IMG/VR virus record: IMGVR_UViG_3300003702_000014
Coordinates: 1 to 47,543 of that record
Length of the DNA stretch: 47,543 nt
Direction: 5' to 3' (one strand)
DNA from: a virus
Made by a program: the position numbers and the translations under genes
The notes under the pieces: model-generated
What the model was told of the DNA's origin: nothing
Seen by the model: the letters and a program-made list of their open reading frames with translations, nothing else
Databases searched by the model: none
Shown: positions 30,511 to 38,994 of the stretch, one piece after another
How positions within the stretch are numbered: position 1 is the first letter of the stretch
Layout: each line of letters starts with the position of its first letter

Positions 30511-30790
30511 AAATGATAAAAGTTTAGATTCTCTAAGAGGAGATTCAGCAGAGCTTCATGCTTCTGCTTGGCTAGTTGATCGAGGTTGGTTGGTTTTCAA
30601 AAATGTAGGTGGTAGTGGTTATGTAGATATGATTGCATTAAAAGATGGTGAAACTAAAAAGATAGATGTTAAAACTAAAGGAGCAAGATCAGGTAGAGCT
30701 AGAACAGCTCAACAGATAGAAGATGGAGTAGTATTCTTAAACTATATACCCGAGACACATGAATGTTATTTTGTAGAGCATGGGTACTAA
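30503..30790 (+). CDS. PD-(D/E)XK nuclease-like protein, 95 aa
   Basis: E17 in GDSAELHASAWL, D42 in GYVDMIAL and D55-V-K57 in KKIDVKTKG form the Hjc/VRR-like nuclease core. Size fits a minimal domain. It may process branched DNA or nick DNA during replication. It lies between the primase and polymerase genes and overlaps both. Confidence 0.7.
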   Translation: MDKNDKSLDSLRGDSAELHASAWLVDRGWLVFKNVGGSGYVDMIALKDGETKKIDVKTKGARSGRARTAQQIEDGVVFLNYIPETHECYFVEHGY

Positions 30791-33056
30791 AATGCAAGTA
30801 GCACTAATAGAAACTAAACCCTCCGCTCAAAACTACGATAAGTATTTTGAGTTTGAATTTGACAGATTTGCATTGTGTTCAGATAGTAGCGTTCAGAAAG
30901 TTCTAAAACGAAATGTAGATTTAGAGTTAGATACAGATGAATATGACTGGCTTATCTTAGTCGGAGCAGAAGCGTTCAAACATTTTACAAAGAAGTCTTC
31001 CGTAACAGAATATAATGGAAAGATTATTGATGAGAAGTTTTTAGCACTTATCAATCCAAGTATGATTAAGTTTAGACCTGAAGCAAGGAAAAGTTTTGAA
31101 GATGCAGTAGAAAGTATCACTAAGTATATTAGTGGAGAATTGAAATTAAAAAAATTAGATGAAGATAAATGTTATGGAATCCAAGATAAAGGAAAGTGCC
31201 TTGAGTTTATACAGTCAGCGATTGACTCACCTAGAGATTATGTCGCACTTGACTCAGAAACAAGCAGTCTATATGCGAGAGACGGCTATATGCTCGGCTT
31301 TAGTATGTCTTACGAGCCTGATCATGGTTGCTACTGTGATAGTGACATCATTGATAATGAGGTAGAAGAAAAATTACAAGAGTTATTCGATAAGAAAAGA
31401 ATAATCTTTCATAATGCTAAGTTCGATCTTCAATGGTTTGAGTATCATTTCAACTTTAAATTCCCACGATTTGAAGATACCATGCTTATGCATTATATCT
31501 TTGATGAAAACCCCGGCACTCATGGTTTGAAACAACTTGCTCTGAAGCACACTCCTTATGGCGATTATGAAAAACCCTTAGAAGATTGGGGTAATGAATA
31601 TCGTAGAAAGCATGGAGTTCTTAAAGCAGCTTTCAGTTATGATTTGATACCTTTTGATATAATGTATCCGTATGCGGCAATGGACGCTATAGTTACGTTT
31701 TTATTATATGAAAAGATGTCAAAGGCACTAGCTAAGAATAAAAAACTCACATGGGTTTATGAAAATATATTATTAACTGGTTGTAACTTTTTAAAACAAG
31801 TAGAGTCTAATGGAGTACCTTTTGATAGAGAAAGATTAGAATTTGCGCAAGGAGTAATGCAGAAAGATATTGACGCTGCTGTAGAGAAACTATATGAATT
31901 TCCTGAGGTAAGGTTATATGAAAAAGCAAAAGGTAGTGACTTCAATCCTAACAGCACATTACAGTTGCGCTCACTTCTTTATGATTATATTGGTTTAACC
32001 CCAACGGGTAAAAAGACGGGGACAGGGGCTGATTCCACTGATGCCGAGGTTCTAGGCAAATTGGGACAAGTTCATGAGGTTCCCCAATTAATCCTTGAGA
32101 TACGGCAAAAACTTAAAATTAAAAATACATATCTCGATAAAATTATACCAAATTTGGACAGAGATAGTCGGTTGAGAACAGGATTCAACTTACACGGAAC
32201 CACTTCAGGACGTTTGTCTAGTAGTGGAAAATTGAATATGCAACAATTACCGAGGGATAATCCCACGGTCAAAGGTTGTATTAAAGCAACTAAAGGACAC
32301 AAGATTGTGTCAATGGACTTAGAAACGGCAGAAGTGTATGTTGCCGCGGTTTTGTCAAATGATGAAGGCTTAAAAGATGTATTTAGAAGTGGAGGAAACT
32401 TTCACTCTACAATAGCAAAACAAGTCTTCAAGTTACCATGCGAAGTTGACGAAGTAGACAAGTTCTACAATGATAGACGTCAACAAGCAAAAGCCGTTAC
32501 ATTCGGAATAATGTACGGAGCAGGACCAGCTAAAATTAGTTGGCAAGTAACGAAGGACTCTGGTAAAGAGTTCTCCATGCGTGAAGCAGGAAGGGTTATA
32601 AAAGACTACTTCGAATCATTCCCCAATCTAAAAGAGTGGCTAGATGATTGCAACGGATTTATTAAAACCAATGCATTCATTTATAGCGAACTTGGAAGGA
32701 AGCGAAGGCTTCCAAATGCCAAGAGTAAGGATAAAGGTATTGCCTCTCATGAGGTAAGAAGTGGAATTAACTTTCTTGTTCAATCTGTCGCGTCAGACAT
32801 AAATCTATTGGGCGCAATAGATATGCAAAATTATATCAATAGAACGGGAATGAAATCCAAAATCTTCGCTTTAGTGCATGACTCTATCCTAGCAGAAGTG
32901 CCCGAAGATGAAATGGAAATCTATTGTAATAAACTGAAATTATTCGTTCAAAATGATCGAGGCATTTCAATCCCCAACTGCCCTATTGGGTGTGATTATG
33001 AAATAGGAGATGATTATTCTATGGGTAAGTGGGAAAAATTTTATGGAAAAAAATGA
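30780..33056 (+). CDS. polA: family A DNA polymerase with 3'-5' exonuclease, 758 aa
   Basis: The proofreading domain shows D158-S-E160 (VALDSETS), then HNAKFDLQWF and YAAMDA. The polymerase has motif A (SMDLETAEVYVAA, near 510), motif B (RQQAKAVTFGIMYG, near 566-580) and motif C (LVHDSILAE, near 698). The residue equal to E. coli F762 is Phe. Motif C has HDS instead of the common HDE. No 5' nuclease domain is fused; that function is at 46323. A second ATG at 30792 could be the true start. Confidence 0.95.
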   Translation: MGTKMQVALIETKPSAQNYDKYFEFEFDRFALCSDSSVQKVLKRNVDLELDTDEYDWLILVGAEAFKHFTKKSSVTEYNGKIIDEKFLALINPSMIKFRPEARKSFEDAVESITKYISGELKLKKLDEDKCYGIQDKGKCLEFIQSAIDSPRDYVALDSETSSLYARDGYMLGFSMSYEPDHGCYCDSDIIDNEVEEKLQELFDKKRIIFHNAKFDLQWFEYHFNFKFPRFEDTMLMHYIFDENPGTHGLKQLALKHTPYGDYEKPLEDWGNEYRRKHGVLKAAFSYDLIPFDIMYPYAAMDAIVTFLLYEKMSKALAKNKKLTWVYENILLTGCNFLKQVESNGVPFDRERLEFAQGVMQKDIDAAVEKLYEFPEVRLYEKAKGSDFNPNSTLQLRSLLYDYIGLTPTGKKTGTGADSTDAEVLGKLGQVHEVPQLILEIRQKLKIKNTYLDKIIPNLDRDSRLRTGFNLHGTTSGRLSSSGKLNMQQLPRDNPTVKGCIKATKGHKIVSMDLETAEVYVAAVLSNDEGLKDVFRSGGNFHSTIAKQVFKLPCEVDEVDKFYNDRRQQAKAVTFGIMYGAGPAKISWQVTKDSGKEFSMREAGRVIKDYFESFPNLKEWLDDCNGFIKTNAFIYSELGRKRRLPNAKSKDKGIASHEVRSGINFLVQSVASDINLLGAIDMQNYINRTGMKSKIFALVHDSILAEVPEDEMEIYCNKLKLFVQNDRGISIPNCPIGCDYEIGDDYSMGKWEKFYGKK

Positions 33057-33199
33057 ATTTAGAAGAAAGAAGACGGGCAAGACTCGGTCCGAACGACATT
33101 AGAAGAAACCGTAGAGCAAGGAGAGCAGACGAGATAGCATTAGCTACATTGTCTGGTGTTGTTATTGTTACTATGGGATTTGTATTATGTTCACTATAA
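33053..33199 (+). CDS. small basic membrane protein, 48 aa
   Basis: ATGA junction with the polymerase. An Arg-rich first half (RRRARLGPNDIRRNRRARR) precedes one membrane span (ALATLSGVVIVTMGFVL). The orientation is probably N-in. Function unknown. Confidence 0.55.
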   Translation: MNLEERRRARLGPNDIRRNRRARRADEIALATLSGVVIVTMGFVLCSL

Positions 33200-33209
33200 G
33201 GAACTGATA

Positions 33210-33857
33210 ATGGAAGAAAGAAAAATTGGTGTGATAGGTCACACTGGTGGAATAGGATTAGAAATTTTTAAAATCCTACAATTTAGAGGAGATGATGTAA
33301 AAGGTTACAGCAGATCCAATGGATTTAATATGGCTTTTAAACAGGGAGATGATATTATAAATGATATTCTAAGGAATGATCTTGATGTCGTCTTTAACAA
33401 TGCGTGGTATCCTAGAGTTCAATGTAAGATTCAAAAAACCTTGCATAAACAATGGGCAGATCGAGAAGATAAGTATGTTATCAGCACAGGGTCAGCAAGT
33501 ATATATCAACCGGGATTAACTGGTGATGTATACTTAAATGATAAAAAAGAATTAGCAGAGTATGCTAAGTCAGTAGCATCTGATTGGCCAGTAGTAAATA
33601 AATGTAGGTGTATGACAGTAAGCCTTGGTTGGACTAATACTCCAATGGTTGGCGAGCATGAAGGTTTTATTTCGGCTCATGAAGCTGCACGAATATTAGT
33701 ATATCTTATGCAGGAACAAAGTTATATAATTCCTGAACTTGTAGTAGCAAATAAACAGTTACCACGTGACGAAATATTAAAAATTAGAGATGCTGCAGCA
33801 GAGTATGTAGTTGATGACATAACTAAAACTAACAGATTATTAAATGCTGATCGATGA
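33210..33857 (+). CDS. NAD(P)-binding Rossmann-fold (SDR-like) protein, 215 aa
   Basis: AAGGA precedes the ATG. GHTGGIG at 10-16 after KIGVI is the dinucleotide-binding loop, and VVFNNAWYPR recalls the NNAG motif of short-chain dehydrogenases. YVISTGSAS gives the catalytic-strand region, though a full Y-x-x-x-K is not obvious. It could be a sugar or nucleotide-sugar reductase or epimerase. It starts the second cargo island. Confidence 0.65.
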   Translation: MEERKIGVIGHTGGIGLEIFKILQFRGDDVKGYSRSNGFNMAFKQGDDIINDILRNDLDVVFNNAWYPRVQCKIQKTLHKQWADREDKYVISTGSASIYQPGLTGDVYLNDKKELAEYAKSVASDWPVVNKCRCMTVSLGWTNTPMVGEHEGFISAHEAARILVYLMQEQSYIIPELVVANKQLPRDEILKIRDAAAEYVVDDITKTNRLLNADR

Positions 33858-34452
33858 AGCTGGGATAGGATTTGTTCATATACCCAGAACAGGCGGGACA
33901 AGTATAGAAGCTTCTTTACAAGCTAAGTATAAAAATGATATACGTCAGATAAATTCGCAGCAACAAGATAAAGCAATACAAGTAGTATATACAGTTCATG
34001 GCGGTAAGAAAGAGTTTCATAAGAAGCATGCTACTTACCATGAATTAATTGAGTTCGGTCCAGACTATAAATATTATGTATTAGTGAGACACCCTCTTAG
34101 AAGGATTGAAAGTTTATATAGACTTCTAGTACATATAAAGTTAGTAAATACAGAATTTGATAAATGGATTTACCGTTTAATATATGGATATATGTATGGG
34201 GAAGCCAATGCGGGATTAGATAAGGAACCCTACAATATAGAATTGAGGTATGGACCTCTTAGACAGGTAGAGTTTATAGGAAAAGCAGAAGTGCATAAAT
34301 TAGAAGAACAAACTATTTGGAAGGCATTAAATATTAGCCCGATAAAAGTTTTTGATCTTCCCAATGTGCTTCCAATAGTATGGAATAAACATAGTATTAA
34401 ACTGACGGAAAAATACTATGAAGTAGATTACGAGAAATTAAATTATGAATGA
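33844..34452 (+). CDS. sulfotransferase family protein, 202 aa
   Basis: IPRTGGTSIEASL (13-25) is the 5' phosphosulfate loop and VRHPLRRIESLYR (near 80) the 3' phosphate site of PAPS-dependent sulfotransferases. It should transfer sulfate, probably to a sugar or polysaccharide. The gene overlaps its neighbours. A shorter relative lacking the first loop lies at 17200. Confidence 0.82.
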   Translation: MLIDEAGIGFVHIPRTGGTSIEASLQAKYKNDIRQINSQQQDKAIQVVYTVHGGKKEFHKKHATYHELIEFGPDYKYYVLVRHPLRRIESLYRLLVHIKLVNTEFDKWIYRLIYGYMYGEANAGLDKEPYNIELRYGPLRQVEFIGKAEVHKLEEQTIWKALNISPIKVFDLPNVLPIVWNKHSIKLTEKYYEVDYEKLNYE

Positions 34453-34855
34453 CGCATCAGAATTTTGGCAAGCCATCAGAGATTATAATAAAGAAAGGGA
34501 GGAATATATCATGGAAGCAAAAAGTTATCCAATGATCAATACTGGAAAGAAAAATCCAGTAATAAAGGAGGCATTTGAAGATCGAATGAATATGAGAAAG
34601 TTAGAAGCAAGAGTAAATGCAATCGAAAAGAAACAAGCAGAACGATTTCCAATGTTAATGAAAAGACTGGATGAACTCGGGAAACCTCATTTCGGTCTAT
34701 TTAATATAGAAAGAATAGAACGAATTGAGAATTCATTTCCAGCGATTGTAACAAGATTGGAACAACTGGAAAACAGACAAAACGCAGCAATGTATAATGA
34801 TTCAGAAATGGATTATAGTGGAGCATTTGAATCGGATATAGATGCTAACCGTTGA
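34445..34855 (+). CDS. coiled-coil hypothetical protein, 136 aa
   Basis: The product is mostly charged helix (RKLEARVNAIEKKQAERF; IERIERIENSFPAIVTRLEQ). The C-terminus is acidic. It overlaps the sulfotransferase and methyltransferase genes. Function unknown. Confidence 0.6.
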   Translation: MNDASEFWQAIRDYNKEREEYIMEAKSYPMINTGKKNPVIKEAFEDRMNMRKLEARVNAIEKKQAERFPMLMKRLDELGKPHFGLFNIERIERIENSFPAIVTRLEQLENRQNAAMYNDSEMDYSGAFESDIDANR

Positions 34856-35372
34856 TAAACTAGCAAAAGAATATCGTTGGTATCATAAGAATGTAGGAAA
34901 CCTAAATGGGGGCTCTACTATTCTTAGTAAGAAACAAATTAAAAAATTTATAGACGAAGTAAAGCCTTCCACTATATTAGATTATGGTTGTGGAGCTGGA
35001 GTGCAATACAGAGGAAAAAAATGCCACGAATATTGGGGTGTTGATTTACCCTATATGTATGATCCTTATATTGAAAAATATAGTATAAAACCGACAGGAC
35101 ACTTTGATCTAGTACTATGCGTAGACGTATTAGAGTGCTTACATTATGATGAATTTCATGATGTTTTAGCTGAAGTCTGTTCATTCGGAGATGCGATATA
35201 CTTTAAACTTGATACAAAGCCCGCATCTAAAAAATTAAGAGGAGGTATTGATATGCACACAATTTTAAATAATGAAGATTGGTGGTATGAAACTCTTGAA
35301 ATTTTAGTTCCTGAGGATAAGAAAATAGCGATTAGTTTTAAACATGATAGAGTTAGTAGGTCAAATAGATGA
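34842..35372 (+). CDS. class I SAM-dependent methyltransferase, 176 aa
   Basis: TILDYGCGAG (44-53) is motif I, YWGVDLPY motif II, and FDLVLCVDVLECL motif IV of class I methyltransferases. No DNA methyltransferase NPPY-type motif is present, so a small molecule, sugar or protein substrate is more likely. It overlaps the flanking genes. Confidence 0.78.
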   Translation: MLTVDKLAKEYRWYHKNVGNLNGGSTILSKKQIKKFIDEVKPSTILDYGCGAGVQYRGKKCHEYWGVDLPYMYDPYIEKYSIKPTGHFDLVLCVDVLECLHYDEFHDVLAEVCSFGDAIYFKLDTKPASKKLRGGIDMHTILNNEDWWYETLEILVPEDKKIAISFKHDRVSRSNR

Positions 35373-35581
35373 AAGAAACATTTGAAAAAAGATTAGAACG
35401 CAGAATGAAAAACTGGAAACAAGAACAACACGAAAAGAAAATATTTGGCGATCCAGAAACTGAAGAAGTGGAGTGGAAAATAGTAGAGTTAGAAGGCGGT
35501 GGTTTTATAAGAAAACCTTTTAAAGTATACAAAAAAGAACAGTGGAAAAAACAAGTAGAAGAATGGTATGGTTTAAAATGA
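35369..35581 (+). CDS. hypothetical charged protein, 70 aa
   Basis: The product is Lys/Glu-rich, ending QVEEWYGLK. Its last 31 bases are the left copy of the direct repeat around nfuA. The right copy after nfuA is a remnant of this gene end that is no longer attached to it. Confidence 0.65.
   Translation: MKETFEKRLERRMKNWKQEQHEKKIFGDPETEEVEWKIVELEGGGFIRKPFKVYKKEQWKKQVEEWYGLK
35551..35581 (+). repeat. 31-bp direct repeat, left copy
   Basis: Starts ACAAGTAGAAG and ends GGTTTAAAATGA. It is identical to 36149-36179. It covers the last codons of the 35369 gene, its TGA, and the ATG of nfuA. Confidence 0.95.
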
Positions 35582-36156
35582 AAATAACAGAATCAGCACA
35601 AGAGTTTTTAAGTGAACTCCTTGCAACTAAAGGACAATTTGCTATGGGCATTAAAATAGAAGTCCTTGAGCCTGGCACTCCTAGAGGAGAGACAGTTATT
35701 GCATATGCTACAGAAGAGGATGACTTATCAAATTATAGACTAGAAGAAGGGTATAATTTTAAAGTATATTTAGATGAAAAATCTTTATGTTATATGGAAG
35801 GTGCTATTGTAGATCATTCGAAAGATAGATTTGGTGGCACACTAACGATCAAAGCACCAAATTCAAAAATACCCGAAGTAACAGAAGATGCCTCTTTAGA
35901 ACAAAGAATAAATTATGTATTGTATTCAGAGATTAACCCTGCTCTAGCAAGTCATGGTGGAGAGGTATCATTACATGAAGTTGTTAATGACGATACAGCT
36001 GTACTTACATTTGGTGGTGGTTGTCAAGGTTGTGGTATGGTAGATGTAACCTTAAAGGCGGGAGTAGAAAGGACATTATTAGAACAGGTAGCAGGACTGG
36101 CAGCGGTTACAGATATAACAGACCACAGTTACAAAGAAAACGCATATTACAAGTAG
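35578..36156 (+). CDS. nfuA: NfuA, Fe-S cluster carrier protein, 192 aa
   Basis: Length and whole-protein layout follow E. coli NfuA. There is an A-type-like N-terminal domain (ITESAQEFLSELLATKG; LTIKAPNSK) and a NifU-type C-terminal domain with C149-x-x-C152 in FGGGCQGCGMVDVTLK. NfuA dimers hold a 4Fe-4S cluster and deliver it to apo-enzymes, especially under stress. It starts by ATGA overlap with the preceding gene. A perfect 31-bp repeat brackets it, so it looks recently acquired from a bacterial source. Confidence 0.96.
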   Translation: MKITESAQEFLSELLATKGQFAMGIKIEVLEPGTPRGETVIAYATEEDDLSNYRLEEGYNFKVYLDEKSLCYMEGAIVDHSKDRFGGTLTIKAPNSKIPEVTEDASLEQRINYVLYSEINPALASHGGEVSLHEVVNDDTAVLTFGGGCQGCGMVDVTLKAGVERTLLEQVAGLAAVTDITDHSYKENAYYK

Positions 36157-36179
36157 AAGAATGGTATGGTTTAAAATGA
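36149..36179 (+). repeat. 31-bp direct repeat, right copy
   Basis: Identical to 35551-35581. It begins within the last codons of nfuA and ends at the ATG of the QueC-like gene, so removal of one copy plus nfuA would join the 35369 gene to the QueC-like gene by a clean ATGA. Confidence 0.95.
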
Positions 36180-36961
36180 CACTAGTAACATCAGAAGATA
36201 TTGCAAAGGCGTGTGCAGATCACCCTGAAACTAATGCATACATGCCCCTTAGTGCGGGAGTGGAAAGTACAGCAACTTTATTATATGCAGTAAAAGATCC
36301 AGAGATACACCCCTTGTGTGTTCATTGGTATGAGCCACGCTATGGACAGTTTGCTGATGCAATGGCTTTTTATAGTAAGAAACAGGCAGACCATTTTAAT
36401 TTACCGTATGGAAATGATACTTCTATGCTTTCTACAATAGGGCATACTAGAGAAGTTCCAATTATTATAAGTGGATTAAGTGCTTTCATGCAATGTGTTA
36501 TTGGTAAGCCCGGAGGTATTAACTGGAAATGGTTTATGATGGGTGGTAACGCTGAAGATGATATGCGTATGCGTCTACAGTTTAGAGAATATCGTAAGAT
36601 TATGATAAACTATTTAAGTGATTGTTTAGACTCATCTGGTGTGCACTTTGATGCAATTAGAGATGTTCCAGAAGTAAGAAATCCATTAGATTTTTTAAGT
36701 AAAGCAGAAATGCTTTCTTTAATACTGAGGCATGATCCAAAACTATATGATATGATTTGGTGTTGCCCTTTTCCTAAAGGAACTCTTACTAAAGATAATG
36801 AAATTACAGGCTACATTCCCTGTGGGGAATGTTATAAATGCGGAGAATTTAAAGCCGCGCATAAACTAGCAAAAGATGCAAAGTTTAGATATCAGGAAGG
36901 AAAGGAGTATTACACTCGTTTCTATGAAGTAGAAAAGAAAATGGGGAAAGATAATCGATAG
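36176..36961 (+). CDS. QueC-like PP-loop ATPase, 261 aa
   Basis: PLSAGVEST (24-32) sits where PP-loop ATPases have SGGxDS; the Asp is replaced by Glu. The C-terminal IPCGECYKCGEF matches the zinc-binding Cys cluster of QueC (preQ0 synthase), and DPKLYDMIWCCPFPKG fits the preceding loop. It may activate a carboxylate or related group with ATP, but 7-deazaguanine synthesis is not certain. The ATG at 36176 (ATGA of the repeat) is preferred over 36161. Confidence 0.62.
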   Translation: MTLVTSEDIAKACADHPETNAYMPLSAGVESTATLLYAVKDPEIHPLCVHWYEPRYGQFADAMAFYSKKQADHFNLPYGNDTSMLSTIGHTREVPIIISGLSAFMQCVIGKPGGINWKWFMMGGNAEDDMRMRLQFREYRKIMINYLSDCLDSSGVHFDAIRDVPEVRNPLDFLSKAEMLSLILRHDPKLYDMIWCCPFPKGTLTKDNEITGYIPCGECYKCGEFKAAHKLAKDAKFRYQEGKEYYTRFYEVEKKMGKDNR

Positions 36962-37034
36962 AACTCAAGTAGATAACTGGACTATTGTTCAGGGGTTTCT
37001 ATTACGCGAAACTTGTGAGATACTACAAGAATAT

Positions 37035-37559
37035 ATGGATCTTGCTATTAGTAATAAATTGACCTATTATGGACAAGTTAATAGAGTTCCTCAAGGAATG
37101 TGTCATGATCTATATGGCGATGCTTTTTGCGAAGCAATAGGGCTTGCAAAACTACCAGAACTAGAACGCTATATGCATGCAGCCCCAAGTTTAACTTATG
37201 GAATACTAAGACAGTATCAAAATAAGGCATCACTTGGTTGGCACAGAGATCGTTGGCACTGTGAATTTTCAGTAACTGTTCAACTTGATAAAGTCCCTTG
37301 GGCTATGCACTTTGCTATGAACGGAGCTATAGGTGGACAATGGAGAAAAGACGCTTCAATACTCTTACAACAAGGAGATGCAATTTTATATAGAGGCTGC
37401 GAAGTATATCACAGTAGAGATAAACTAAGACAACACCGTTCAAGACATTTATTTTTACACTATGTAGAAAAAGGAAGTGCCTTAGATAATAAAGATAGTA
37501 GACCCGAATACGGTATTAACAAAAGAATTAAAGGATTAAAAATTGTCAGCAATAGTTAA
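37035..37559 (+). CDS. 2OG-Fe(II) oxygenase, 174 aa, start uncertain
   Basis: H70-x-D72 (LGWHRDRWH) and H126 (EVYHSRDK) are the iron ligands, with GDAILYRGCEVYHS closing the core; Arg residues follow (QHRSRHLFLHY). The ATG at 37035 has no ribosome binding site. The same frame is open back to 36933 and reads IIDRTQVDNWTIVQGFL, then LRETCEILQEY, which looks like the true N-terminus. That stretch has no ATG, GTG or TTG. A lost or rare start, or a frameshift from the QueC-like gene, may be involved. Confidence 0.75.
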   Translation: MDLAISNKLTYYGQVNRVPQGMCHDLYGDAFCEAIGLAKLPELERYMHAAPSLTYGILRQYQNKASLGWHRDRWHCEFSVTVQLDKVPWAMHFAMNGAIGGQWRKDASILLQQGDAILYRGCEVYHSRDKLRQHRSRHLFLHYVEKGSALDNKDSRPEYGINKRIKGLKIVSNS

Positions 37560-38139
37560 AGAAGAATACTCAGATAACATAGTTAAAGAACTACGTCATT
37601 TTAGAGACTTAAGTAAACAAGAATACGGAAAAATTCTTAAGCAACGAGTAGATATGTTTGTAGTATGGAATAAACGTATTATGAATCCTATAGATAGAGA
37701 TGATCTAAATGCTCATTATATATTAATTTGGCAAGGCACTAAGTTATTAGGTTGTTGTAGAATTACTTTACCTTATTCTCAATCCTTTACAACTGAAGAT
37801 TATGTTTATAATTATATGGTATGGGATAAATGCACAATAGTAGATATGCGAATATCTATGTTTCCTGTAGGAAAAGCAATAGCTTGTATGTGGGCTCCTG
37901 AATGGGGAGATAAAGTTACAGGAACTCACAACGGACAAATGGATATGTATGCAGATGGGCATGCAATAGTTACAGAGCATGCAAAGAAAGAAAAGGACAT
38001 GCATTTTATTGGAGAATACAAAGACAAGTGGGGATATGACGGATACCGCTGGGTATATGAGCCTGAAGATAGACTAGAAGCACAGTTAAAATTAAATAAT
38101 TGGCTACACGAATACGTTAATGAATCGGCGGTTAAATAG
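37543..38139 (+). CDS. hypothetical protein, possible GNAT-like fold, 198 aa
   Basis: A TTG at 37543 is the likely start; AAAGGA lies 7 bases upstream and no early ATG exists. DRDDLNAHYILIWQGTKLLG, then CCRITLPY loosely recalls GNAT acyltransferases of the autoinducer-synthase type. Other parts (MDMYADGHAIVTEHAKKE) are not recognised. Confidence 0.5.
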   Translation: MSAIVKEEYSDNIVKELRHFRDLSKQEYGKILKQRVDMFVVWNKRIMNPIDRDDLNAHYILIWQGTKLLGCCRITLPYSQSFTTEDYVYNYMVWDKCTIVDMRISMFPVGKAIACMWAPEWGDKVTGTHNGQMDMYADGHAIVTEHAKKEKDMHFIGEYKDKWGYDGYRWVYEPEDRLEAQLKLNNWLHEYVNESAVK

Positions 38140-38185
38140 TGATAGACTTCTCCAAAGGCAGAAAGCCCAAAAGAGAATATACAGA

Positions 38186-38686
38186 ATGATAAACTACAGC
38201 ATAGCAACATTTATTGAAGATATAGTATTTCCTGTATTTGTAATACATAGTGATAATGTAGAAGAAATAGATGGTATCTTATGGCTTGATAACCAAGTGT
38301 TAGACGATAAAAATATGGAAGGTGAAACACTAGGAATAAGAAGAATTCAAAGTCCAATGAAAAGTATTTATCCTTTGAAGTACATGATTGAAGATGACAT
38401 CGGACTCATGAAACATAGAGGTAGAACTTTTATTGATACTAAAGGAAAAGTTATAAACTATGAAAAAACTAGAAGTCTAAAACTTAAGTATCATAAGATA
38501 ATCAAAAGAGAAAAGAAAGGAATTGCTACTGTTTTATGGTTAAAAGGTGTTCCCTTTCCCTATGCAGAAAAGAGTCCTCCTGATCCTGATTTAAGTTGGG
38601 CAGGAGTTTTATATAATAGAGGAATACCGTGGAAAATATATGACTTTTCCCACGAAAAGAAAAAAAATACTTGGAGAAAGATATGA
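38186..38686 (+). CDS. conserved hypothetical phage-type protein, 166 aa
   Basis: MINYSIATFIEDIVFPVFV opens a domain with ILWLDNQVLDDKNMEGETLG, IRRIQSPMKSIYPLKY and PWKIYDFSHEKKKNTWRKI. The layout is like proteins seen in large marine phages, but no function is known to me. An in-frame ATG at 38120 would add 22 basic residues. Confidence 0.6.
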   Translation: MINYSIATFIEDIVFPVFVIHSDNVEEIDGILWLDNQVLDDKNMEGETLGIRRIQSPMKSIYPLKYMIEDDIGLMKHRGRTFIDTKGKVINYEKTRSLKLKYHKIIKREKKGIATVLWLKGVPFPYAEKSPPDPDLSWAGVLYNRGIPWKIYDFSHEKKKNTWRKI

Positions 38687-38994
38687 TTGATATAAGTAAA
38701 ATTATTGACGCAATGGCTAAAGGAATTATTCTTTTAGAATACACCAGTTTAAATAGTGGTAAACATAAGAGTAGGGAAGTGACTACTTGTTGGAGATACA
38801 TGCCTGATGCAGCTAAAGTATTTGCTAAAAATTGGCATCAAAATGCTGGTGATAGTAAAATGCTTTGCTATGACATAGAGTTTAAAAAATGGGACGATAT
38901 TGATAGGGACACTATAGTAACTTGGCAAGAAATTGAAGGAGACTGGAAAGTAAAACAAGCAAAACTTACTGACCTTAACTGGGACGGTAATTAA
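38683..38994 (+). CDS. hypothetical protein, 103 aa
   Basis: ATGA junction behind GGAG. The sequence ILLEYTSLNSGKHKSREVTT has a short beta-barrel look (an SH3-like hairpin). The C-terminus (WQEIEGDWKVKQAKLTDLNW) also has strands. It overlaps the asparagine synthase start. Confidence 0.6.
   Translation: MIDISKIIDAMAKGIILLEYTSLNSGKHKSREVTTCWRYMPDAAKVFAKNWHQNAGDSKMLCYDIEFKKWDDIDRDTIVTWQEIEGDWKVKQAKLTDLNWDGN

Noticed and set aside
36176-36961. A complete 7-deazaguanine DNA modification pathway
   Set aside because: Only the QueC-like gene is visible, its PP-loop is altered, and no QueD, QueE, FolE or DpdA-like gene appears in the window.
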